Positions 38,056 through 44,003 of a DNA stretch of 44,003 nt are shown here, one piece after another; the first letter of the stretch is position 1; every line of letters begins with the position of its first letter. This DNA comes from RUG754 sp964345365 (GTDB taxonomy: Bacteria; Bacillota; Clostridia; Peptostreptococcales; Anaerovoracaceae). The DNA is taken from positions 1 to 44,003 of the forward strand of contig CAYFQR010000011.1 in NCBI GenBank assembly GCA_964345365.1, read 5' to 3'. Below the pieces are notes generated by a model. It was not told the DNA's origin and did no database searches. It worked only from the letters and a program-made list of their open reading frames with translations. Both the position numbers and the translations under genes were made by a program.

Positions 38056-38110
38056 TATTTATCTTTAGCAAACTTTTATGTGCTGCTATTTATATTTAGC
38101 GAACTTTTTA
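38056..38110 (-). repeat. Tandem copy of the 3' end of the ribbon-helix-helix gene
   Basis: TATTTATCTTTAGCAAACTT (38056-) and TATTTATATTTAGCGAACTT (38087-) are 31 bases apart. The second, on the minus strand, contains the last codons of the RHH gene (KKFAKYK); the first is the extra copy beyond its stop. Confidence 0.85.
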
Positions 38111-38301
38111 ACATCGACGTCCAAAGGAGCATCGATGTCACGGCCCACATATGCGCCGGTTTTTTTTCGCTGCTTCACACATTCGGTGAGCAGGTATTCA
38201 ATCTGACCGTTTATAGAACGGAAGTCGTCCTCCGCCCAAGAGGATATGTCACGAAACAGCTGCTCGGATATCCTGAGTGGAACCTGTTTTTTTTCAGCCA
38301 T
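38086..38301 (-). CDS. Arc-type ribbon-helix-helix DNA-binding protein
   Basis: A 71-residue protein. QVPLRISEQLFRDISSWAED is the beta strand and first helix of an Arc/MetJ-type ribbon-helix-helix, and RSINGQIEYLLTECVKQRKK the second helix, with the typical RSINGQI turn. Such proteins bind DNA as dimers and usually occupy adjacent sites 10-11 bp apart. AAGGAGGCTCGTA precedes ATG 38301. It lies 70 bases downstream of the SPFH gene on the same strand, so the two probably share one transcript, whose promoter carries two TGATATCA palindromes 11 bp apart. The 3' end is tandemly duplicated. Confidence 0.87.
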   Translation of the reverse strand: MAEKKQVPLRISEQLFRDISSWAEDDFRSINGQIEYLLTECVKQRKKTGAYVGRDIDAPLDVDVKKFAKYK

Positions 38302-38371
38302 TACGAGCCTCCTTATTTAATATGAAAATTTAGCTTATACAAGTTGGATTTTGTAATTAACAGAGACTCGA

Positions 38372-39394
38372 TTAATAAAGGCTTCCCGAGTTTATAACAG
38401 GTTGGGCGTCATTGTTGCCGCAGAGCACAACCAGAAGATTGGATACCATTGCAGCCTTTCTTTCCTCATCGAGATTCACTATTTCATCCTGACTGAGTTT
38501 GTCGAGAGCCATCTTGACCATTCCCACCGCACCGTCAACTATCATTGCCCTTGCGTCGATGATAGCGGAAGCCTGCTGCCTCTGGAGCATTACAGCGGCG
38601 ATTTCAGGAGCATAAGCCAAATATGTGATTCTTGCCTCGATTATCTCGAGTCCCGCCTCATTCACCTTTGACTGAATCTCGTCTTTTATCCTCTTGGCCA
38701 CAACATCGGAAGAACCTCTGAGACTTCCTTCGTCCGCGATGCCGTCACCGGTTGTGTCGACGTTAGGCGATACGTCGTAAGGATATATCCTTACGATATT
38801 CCTCAGAGCCGCATCGCACTGAAGCGAGAGGAACTCCTTATAGTTATCCACCGCGAATACCGCCTTAACCGTATCCACGACTCTCCATGTAACCGCTATA
38901 CCTATTTCAATGGGATTGCCGAGGCAGTCATTGATTTTTTGCTTGTTGTTGGAGAGAGTCATAATCTTTAGCGAAATTTTTTTGTTGGTGAGGTCGACGC
39001 CGCCTTGTCCGGAAGAGGAACTGATATTCAGGCTGAGCGGTGTCTTATTCGCCGTTTCGACGTCGCCCGACTGGTTGAGCCTCGTCTTGGCGGCCGGGTT
39101 CACAGCCACGCAGAAAGGGTTCACGAAGTAGAAACCGTCACCCGCGAGAGTTCCGTAGTACTTACCGAACAGGGTGAGAACCAATGCCTCCTGAGGTTTT
39201 ATTACCTTAAGACCCATGAGCAGAATCCAGCCGAAGCACAGGAATATGATAGCTGCTACGGCCAATGCCGTTCCGTTAGAGGTTCGCATGTTGAACCCGA
39301 AGAATATCCCCAATATGGCGATTATGTGGAGTGCAATTATAAAAATCAGCATTGCCATACCGTTTTTCTTACCTTGTAATATTTTTTCTTTCAT
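38372..39394 (-). CDS. SPFH/band-7 membrane protein
   Basis: A 340-residue protein with two N-terminal transmembrane helices (MAMLIFIIALHIIAILGIFF and ALAVAAIIFLCFGWILLMGL), then an SPFH domain from about residue 65: VIKPQEALVLTLFGKYYGTL, GDGFYFVNPFC, PIEIGIAVTWRVVDTVKAVF and AVDNYKEFLSLQCDAALRNI. The rest is helical (QSKVNEAGLEIIEARITYLA, AAVMLQRQQASAIIDARAMI). SPFH proteins form membrane scaffolds that organise microdomains. TGAGGAGGTATCTGAA precedes the ATG. Cotranscription with an Arc-type regulator suggests a self-controlled unit. NfeD is absent. Confidence 0.92.
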   Translation of the reverse strand: MKEKILQGKKNGMAMLIFIIALHIIAILGIFFGFNMRTSNGTALAVAAIIFLCFGWILLMGLKVIKPQEALVLTLFGKYYGTLAGDGFYFVNPFCVAVNPAAKTRLNQSGDVETANKTPLSLNISSSSGQGGVDLTNKKISLKIMTLSNNKQKINDCLGNPIEIGIAVTWRVVDTVKAVFAVDNYKEFLSLQCDAALRNIVRIYPYDVSPNVDTTGDGIADEGSLRGSSDVVAKRIKDEIQSKVNEAGLEIIEARITYLAYAPEIAAVMLQRQQASAIIDARAMIVDGAVGMVKMALDKLSQDEIVNLDEERKAAMVSNLLVVLCGNNDAQPVINSGSLY

Positions 39395-39447
39395 TTCAGA
39401 TACCTCCTCAGATACCTAAGAATATTTGCAATAATTTTTCTATCGTT

Positions 39448-39476
39448 ATGATATCATTATGATATCAGATTGTCAA
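39448..39476 (-). promoter_or_regulatory. SPFH-RHH operon promoter
   Basis: On the minus strand TTGACA (39471-39476), 17 bases, TATCAT (39448-39453). The spacer and -10 are covered by the TGATATCA pair. Confidence 0.82.
39449..39467. promoter_or_regulatory. Tandem operator, two TGATATCA palindromes 11 bp apart
   Basis: TGATATCA at 39449-39456 and again at 39460-39467, one helical turn apart, with a weaker third TATCG block next to them. Arc-type dimers bind such adjacent sub-sites. The cognate regulator is probably the RHH protein at 38086-38301. Confidence 0.7.
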
Positions 39477-39503
39477 TAGGAATTTTTGTTTTTTTGAAAA
39501 AAA

Positions 39504-39535
39504 GCAAAAAAAACAGGGCATGGCGCTATGCCCTG
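39504..39535 (-). terminator. Terminator of the XRE repressor gene
   Basis: On the minus strand CAGGGCAT and ATGCCCTG pair perfectly over six bases and are followed by eight T. It lies about 180 bases beyond the repressor stop; 39540-39716 holds no convincing gene. Confidence 0.92.
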
Positions 39536-39716
39536 CACCGACAAACGTTTTTAGTTGACTTAAAAGTTATAATAATATTACGATGATATATTTAGGTGGT
39601 CAAAATTATTCGGACGATAAAGTTGATAAAGTTGATGCTATATATAATGAAGCAGAATTATGAAGCGGAACTCACCCGCCGTATAATTTGGAGATTGTCA
39701 TTAGGGGAGGGGTAAG

Positions 39717-40025
39717 TCACTCATCTAAAAGAGCCAGGACTATATCTCGTTTCTGCATATTTGTCATATGCCTTGCGTTTTCGGTAATTATCTGCAATAT
39801 CTGAAGATGATTGTATCCGGCGGTTTCCATACCGAGAAGATAATCGACGGACGTATTAAGTTCACGTGCTATATCTGCGAGCACATCCGGCTTTGGTTCC
39901 CGCTCACCTTTGATATATCGTGACATTGAAGCTTCCGCTACGAAAATCTTTTCTGCGAGCTCCCTCTGTGTCATATTATTTCGTTTAATTCCCTCGGCTA
40001 TTCTCCTGCCTAATTCCAAACTCAT
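39717..40025 (-). CDS. XRE-family transcriptional repressor
   Basis: A 102-residue Cro/CI-type regulator. The helix-turn-helix is MTQRELAEKIFVAEASMSRY, followed by IKGEREPKPDVLADIARELN and TSVDYLLGM, a standard HTH_3 domain, and a short C-terminal helical tail. The start is set at 40025, where AAGGGGGCATC precedes ATG AGT TTG; the open frame continues to 40226, but that extension is the promoter region. A consensus minus-strand promoter with a palindrome on its -35 lies 150 bases upstream, which suggests autoregulation. The divergent neighbour is the large secreted protein gene, whose upstream region holds a related half-matching palindrome. Confidence 0.93.
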   Translation of the reverse strand: MSLELGRRIAEGIKRNNMTQRELAEKIFVAEASMSRYIKGEREPKPDVLADIARELNTSVDYLLGMETAGYNHLQILQIITENARHMTNMQKRDIVLALLDE

Positions 40026-40179
40026 GATGCCCCCTTGATATCCGATTAAATCCGATTTATTCCAATACGTTTGCTTTGATTTAAATATCACGACAATGTA
40101 TCTATTGCTTGCGAAGTGAACACAACAAGCCAAATGATTTCTCATGTAATAAATTATGATGCTATATCTTTTGGAAATA

Positions 40180-40208
40180 ATTATAGCCAAAACTTGACAA
40201 AATGTCAA
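40180..40208 (-). promoter_or_regulatory. Promoter of the XRE repressor
   Basis: On the minus strand TTGACA (40203-40208), 17 bases, TATAAT (40180-40185): a full consensus promoter. Confidence 0.85.
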
Positions 40209-40209
40209 G
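40193..40209. promoter_or_regulatory. 17-bp palindrome over the repressor promoter
   Basis: CTTGACAAAATGTCAAG, perfect 7-bp arms around AAA, overlapping the -35 box. It is the likely binding site of the repressor itself. Confidence 0.72.
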
Positions 40210-40402
40210 GAAAGACATGTTAACATATTGAAACATCCTTTTCAGCGCAATAGCGACAAAAGTTTTGTTCTATAATATATAGTATAATTCTCAAAAAAAG
40301 ATTTTGGTGCTATTAATGACAGAAACTACTGAAAAATAAAAGTTTGTGCTTTTGATAGCAAAAACTTGCAAAAAAATAAGGCTTGAGTCGATAATTGCCA
40401 AT

Positions 40403-40422
40403 TTGTCAAGCCAACTTGCCAA
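40403..40422. promoter_or_regulatory. Related imperfect palindrome before the secreted protein gene
   Basis: TTGTCAAGCCAACTTGCCAA: arms TTGTCAAG and CTTGCCAA are complementary but for one position and contain the TGTCAAG half-site of the repressor palindrome. The 615-base region 40026-40640 holds no gene. A TATAAT at 40454-40459 may be the -10 of the downstream gene, without a clear -35. Confidence 0.5.
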
Positions 40423-40640
40423 AAAGAATAAAAAGAATGTAACCTTTCACGGTTATAATATGAGTTGTTTATGAAAGGTCGCAGGGGGGACTATTCATAT
40501 CTTGCACTTTTCGAAACAATCAATGAATCATTTCTGCATTTAGTTGCGGGAACGAATTATTTCAAATTTGGGTTGTGACACATGAGCAAACTTTCACAAT
40601 CTATAAAAGAGCAAAACAAAATTTAAAGGAGGAATTTATT

Positions 40641-43301
40641 ATGAAAAAATTCTTAACAGTGCTTCTTGTAGTTGCTGTTATGTTCACTTTCTCATTCAGC
40701 TCGGCTATGGCTTTCACCATCGATGAGACCAAGGCGCTTTTCGCTCAGGCTTACGGCTTAGCTAAGGCTGAAGCTATTGATGTGGACTATGACGGAACTG
40801 CCTATGGAAATACTAGCCTTGACGACCCTACAATCTTCACGATTGATGCTGCTACAGCTCAGAAGGGTATCGAAAAGAAATACAACGACGTTCTCGCCGG
40901 AGATGGCGGAGCAAGCATTGCTGCTGACGTAGTTACCTACAAGACCAGCGTTACCACAAAAATCAATGGAGTGCCACAGAACGTAGCACTTGAGATGTTA
41001 AAGAACGACATAGTTGCTAACGCTGACGAGGACGCTGCATACAAGGCTGCATGGGATGCATATAAGGCATTCTTAACAGGTCTCGTTAACAAAATCGACG
41101 TTTCCGGATACAGCGAAAAAACTGACAACACTACAACTGCACTCGATGGAGTAGCTTACGGAAGCGCAGCTAAAAACGCTGCTGCAGACATAGCTCAGGC
41201 TAAGGATATAATCAATGCGGAAGCTTACGTAGATAACACTTCCTACAGCACATTATACGCAAAAGTATTCGGCCCTATCATCGCTGTTACACCCGTTACC
41301 GGCGGAGACGTTATCCATGATACAGAAGTTTCGTCAGTTGAATATTCTTTAGTTAACGCATACGTTACTAAAGCTCAGGAAGCAGGTGATGCTGCAACTC
41401 TCGAAGCACAGAAGGCATCGAGAAAAGCAGAGCTCATGAGCAATGTAGTGGCATTCAAGAACGACGCCAATCTCTATAATGCAGCTCACGCAGATGCAGT
41501 TGACGCTTTCGTAAAAGCTAAGACTTTCCTCATCGACAATGCTGCAAACGCCGGTGTGCTCGCTGCTATCGACTTGACATTCACAGCATCAGCTCCTTTA
41601 AAGAGCGCAAAGGACAACTTCGTAGTAGCAAACGACACAAGAGACTACATCGATCTCATGTCAATGGTAGCTGCAACTGAAAAGCTTGCTGCTTCCATGA
41701 AGACAGAAGTAAATGCTGACGGAAGCAAGAAGTATGACAATGAAGAAATCGACGACAACCTTGTTGCAGAGTCAATTTCCCTCTTAACTACAGGAGCATA
41801 CACTGACGGTACAACTGTACTTAAGGAAACATTACTCGGTACCCCTACAGAATTCCAGACTCCTTCCCAGAAGGCAGCTCTTAAGATTGCTGTTCCTACA
41901 GACAACGCAATTGATAATATCATAAGAACCGGAAGCGGTGCGCCTGTAACCGTATTTACAGGTCCTAAGACTTTCTATGACAAGGAATTCGAAATTGCCG
42001 TTGCTGCAATCAATGCTTACAACGATGCAATCGATGCTGCCGAAACTATCGGAGCAGTTGACGAAGCAATCGATAAGCTTAAGAAAGAATTAGACCCTGC
42101 TAGCCTTAATAACGCCGCTACTGTTGACGCAACATGGCCTACAGTAGGAGCTACTACTCTTGAACCTAACGTATTCGCATACATCGATGCTAAGAGAACA
42201 GCTGCAGGTGAAGACATCTACGTTGCATGGGCTGCGGAACCTACTAAGTACGTTGCTCCTGGAGATCCTATGAAGGAACTCAGGACTTGGGCATTCGAAA
42301 AGGGCGCAAGAACCGAGGCTGAAGTAACTGCATTATATGCAGAAGCTTGCAAGGTAGTTGACGGATATGTTACATTCGCAACAGTAAAAGCAGAAGCTGC
42401 TAAGGTTGTAGAGATGATTAATGCTCTTCCTGCTACAGTAGCTCTCGCTGACAAGGCTGCTGTAAAGGCTGCTAACAAGGCTTACAATGCTCTTCATGCA
42501 GACGCACAGCCGTTCGTAACAAACAAGGCTACATTAGACAAGGATATTACAGCATTAGAAAAACTCGAAGCATATGCAGTAGCAACTGCAATCAACAACC
42601 TTCCTTCACTCAGCAAGGTTGGCGTAGCTGACAAAGAAGCTGTAAAGGCTGCAAAGGACGCTTACGATGAGTACAGAGCTGACTGTGCTACAGGCGCATT
42701 CTATGGCACTGGCGGTATCAATTACGGAAGTACTTCTCCTTACAACTTCACAGTTGCATTAGCAAACATTCAGACAGCTGAAAAAGAAGCTATCGTTGAT
42801 GCTGTTAAGGCATTAGACACCCAGAAGAAGTTAGGACAGCTCACTGCTGAAGATAAGAAGGCTTTAGAGGCTGCACAGGCATTAATCGATGCTTACAATG
42901 CAGAATATGCCGACACCACAATCGCTCCACAGGAAAGATTATTAGCAGCAGTTGCTAAGGACGTTAACGCATTAGCGGCAGAAGGCGAAATCAAGGCTGT
43001 TGAGTCCGTAAACCTCAAGGTTAGATCCGTAAGAGGCAAGGGCTACATCAAGATTACTTGGAGATTTGCTAAGGGTTCGGCTGAAGACGTTCAGGCTTAT
43101 GAAGTTTACAGATCAACCAAGAAGAACAGCGGATTCAAGAAGATGTTCACTACTAAGGACGGAAGCAAGATGACCTATAAGAACACTAAGAACCTCAAGA
43201 AGGGTAAGACTTACTACTACAAGGTTAGAGCAATCAGAGTAGTAGAGGACGTTAAGTACACTTCCGACTGGTCGAACAAGGCTTACAGAACTGCTAAATA
43301 A
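40641..43301 (+). CDS. Large secreted helical-repeat protein with C-terminal FnIII-like domain
   Basis: An 886-residue exported protein. MKKFLTVLLVVAVMFTFSFS followed by SAMA is a signal peptide with likely cleavage after AMA. The body is Ala-, Lys- and Asp-rich and helical, with repeating units such as VVEMINALPATVALADKAAV, KAANKAYNALHADAQPFVTN and the similar AINNLPSLSKVGVADKEAVK. These helical repeats are common in Firmicute surface proteins. The last 95 residues (VNLKVRSVRGKGYIKITWRF to YYYKVRAIRV) resemble a fibronectin type III domain. No LPxTG, SLH or membrane anchor is seen. AAAGGAGGAATTTATT precedes ATG 40641. Codons are strongly biased (GCT/GCA, AAG, AAC), as in highly expressed genes. 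Confidence 0.88.
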   Translation: MKKFLTVLLVVAVMFTFSFSSAMAFTIDETKALFAQAYGLAKAEAIDVDYDGTAYGNTSLDDPTIFTIDAATAQKGIEKKYNDVLAGDGGASIAADVVTYKTSVTTKINGVPQNVALEMLKNDIVANADEDAAYKAAWDAYKAFLTGLVNKIDVSGYSEKTDNTTTALDGVAYGSAAKNAAADIAQAKDIINAEAYVDNTSYSTLYAKVFGPIIAVTPVTGGDVIHDTEVSSVEYSLVNAYVTKAQEAGDAATLEAQKASRKAELMSNVVAFKNDANLYNAAHADAVDAFVKAKTFLIDNAANAGVLAAIDLTFTASAPLKSAKDNFVVANDTRDYIDLMSMVAATEKLAASMKTEVNADGSKKYDNEEIDDNLVAESISLLTTGAYTDGTTVLKETLLGTPTEFQTPSQKAALKIAVPTDNAIDNIIRTGSGAPVTVFTGPKTFYDKEFEIAVAAINAYNDAIDAAETIGAVDEAIDKLKKELDPASLNNAATVDATWPTVGATTLEPNVFAYIDAKRTAAGEDIYVAWAAEPTKYVAPGDPMKELRTWAFEKGARTEAEVTALYAEACKVVDGYVTFATVKAEAAKVVEMINALPATVALADKAAVKAANKAYNALHADAQPFVTNKATLDKDITALEKLEAYAVATAINNLPSLSKVGVADKEAVKAAKDAYDEYRADCATGAFYGTGGINYGSTSPYNFTVALANIQTAEKEAIVDAVKALDTQKKLGQLTAEDKKALEAAQALIDAYNAEYADTTIAPQERLLAAVAKDVNALAAEGEIKAVESVNLKVRSVRGKGYIKITWRFAKGSAEDVQAYEVYRSTKKNSGFKKMFTTKDGSKMTYKNTKNLKKGKTYYYKVRAIRVVEDVKYTSDWSNKAYRTAK

Positions 43302-43344
43302 TTAAGCGACTTATAGCAAAAAACTAAAAAACTGATCTTTTACG

Positions 43345-43374
43345 AGAGCCCCGAATTAAACGGGGCTCTTGCTT
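43345..43374 (+). terminator. Terminator of the secreted protein gene
   Basis: AGAGCCCCG and CGGGGCTCT pair perfectly over seven bases and are followed by TGCTTTG. Confidence 0.9.
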
Positions 43375-43479
43375 TGTGGGCAAATATTTGAAACCTATAA
43401 TTATATTGGGAAGAATTAAAGATTTTCGGGTAATCAGAGCCTTCTATTGTATCTCCCGAAGTGAAACGCATTCGGTCGT

Positions 43480-43513
43480 AAATCAATCATAAAAAAATAC
43501 GATTGATTTTTTT
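43480..43513 (+). terminator. Second terminator-like hairpin
   Basis: AAATCAATC and GATTGATTT pair over twelve bases and run into seven T. It lies before the promoter of the next gene, so it may back up the first terminator. Confidence 0.65.
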
Positions 43514-43575
43514 ATTGAAAAGCACAAATTTCACATGAAATTCACCCCGCTCGCATGAAATAGGGCATTTTTTGC

Positions 43576-43604
43576 TTGTGTGTATGGGGATTTTGGTGTA
43601 GAAT
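43576..43604 (+). promoter_or_regulatory. Putative promoter of the last gene
   Basis: TTGTGT (43576-43581), 17 bases, TAGAAT (43599-43604), giving a leader of about 60 bases. The -35 is weak. Confidence 0.5.
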
Positions 43605-43671
43605 ATAAGTGTATAATTATAATCAATAATATATACGATAATTGAGATTATGAAAGAGAAAGGAAAATAAA

Positions 43672-44003
43672 ATGAAAAGAATTTTAGTTATAGTAATGAG
43701 CCTTATTATGGTGCTCACCATGATACCGGCTATGGCAACTACGGCATATGGAGCCAGCGGCCTCACTGCGAGTTTGCCGACGGCTCTGAGCAGCAGAGTC
43801 TATACCGGAGACGATTACGATTTACAGAATCTGGATGACAGCCGCTTTTTGACAGTACAGTATGACGGTACCACGCTCGCCAAAGACGACTATCAGCTCA
43901 AATGGACTGACCCTCAAGGCACAGCATGTACGGCTGCAAACGCAGTAGGGACTTATAGGGGGACAATCACTTCCACTCCTGCAGAATCGCCTCCGCAGAC
44001 TCC
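43672..44003 (+). CDS. Secreted protein, N-terminal part, cut by the window end
   Basis: The frame is open from ATG 43672 to the end of the window (110 residues). MKRILVIVMSLIMVLTMIPA and MATTAYGASG form a signal peptide with likely cleavage near AYGA. The mature start, LTASLPTALSSRVYTGDDYD to VGTYRGTITSTPAE, looks like a beta-rich Ig-like or MBG-type domain of a cell-surface protein (VYTGDDYDL, then YQLKWTDPQGTACTAANAVG). GAAAGGAAAATAAA precedes the ATG. It follows another large secreted protein on the same strand, which suggests a surface-protein locus. The family cannot be fixed from the fragment. Confidence 0.85.
   Translation, partial: MKRILVIVMSLIMVLTMIPAMATTAYGASGLTASLPTALSSRVYTGDDYDLQNLDDSRFLTVQYDGTTLAKDDYQLKWTDPQGTACTAANAVGTYRGTITSTPAESPPQT

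Noticed and set aside
39594..39674. 26-codon open frame MIYLGGQNYSDDKVDKVDAI on the plus strand
   Set aside because: No ribosome-binding site, simple internal repeat and no recognisable toxin-like features.

Overview
The window looks like a draft or metagenome scaffold from a low-to-mid GC anaerobic Firmicute of class Clostridia. The evidence is a SAM-I riboswitch on metK, an FMN riboswitch on ribU, a CIRCE element on groESL, a Rex repressor, a reverse rubrerythrin, a 2[4Fe-4S] ferredoxin and strong use of ATA and AGA/AGG codons. A family such as Anaerovoracaceae is possible but is only an impression. Three N runs (2288-2387, 17263-17272, 33339-33438) are assembly gaps.

Layout. 1-583: a cut HipB-type regulator followed by the C-terminal piece of a HipA kinase. 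877-2266 (minus): metK with its S-box leader and promoter. 2529-5715: an unknown gene on an apparently leaderless promoter, a permease-ATPase fusion of the nitrate/sulfonate/taurine ABC type, and wrecked NatA/NatB-like genes. 5866-7916 (minus): the likely partner substrate-binding lipoprotein, a 58-residue membrane protein and deoC. 8260-18995 (plus): housekeeping genes lysC, a cytidylate-kinase-like gene, a 59-residue membrane protein, metG, tatD, tilS, ftsH, a PucR/CdaR-type regulator and a dus gene. 19153-19692: reverse rubrerythrin.

19991-24149 appears to be acquired DNA with different codon use (ATC, CTG and CGC/CGG in place of ATA and AGA). It holds a small CxxC protein, a MerR/GyrI-type regulator, two polytopic membrane proteins (one DUF5058-like) and an M20 AbgB-like amidohydrolase. 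A textbook MerR promoter with a 19-bp spacer and a central dyad lies between the regulator and the membrane genes. This is the best candidate here for an uncharacterised uptake-and-hydrolysis system.

24348-33183: an orphan amino-acid-type binding lipoprotein behind a structured leader, nfu, an unknown gene, ribU, the tsaE-tsaB-rimI-tsaD set for t6A and ribosomal protein modification, an ABC-F protein, acpP and rex. 33535-39394: ferredoxin, a P-loop/Asp23-like fusion, an OGG-type glycosylase, groES-groEL, and an SPFH/band-7 gene paired with a ribbon-helix-helix regulator. That pair's promoter carries two TGATATCA sites 11 bp apart. 39717-44003: an autoregulated-looking XRE repressor, an 886-residue secreted helical-repeat protein with highly biased codons, and the start of a second secreted protein.

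Two patterns cross gene boundaries. Several genes (metG, tatD, nfu, the RHH gene) have their 3' ends repeated in tandem just beyond the stop codon, with 31-43 bp periods. A palindromic intergenic element with core TGACTTAAGTCA recurs in at least four places, with more degraded relatives.
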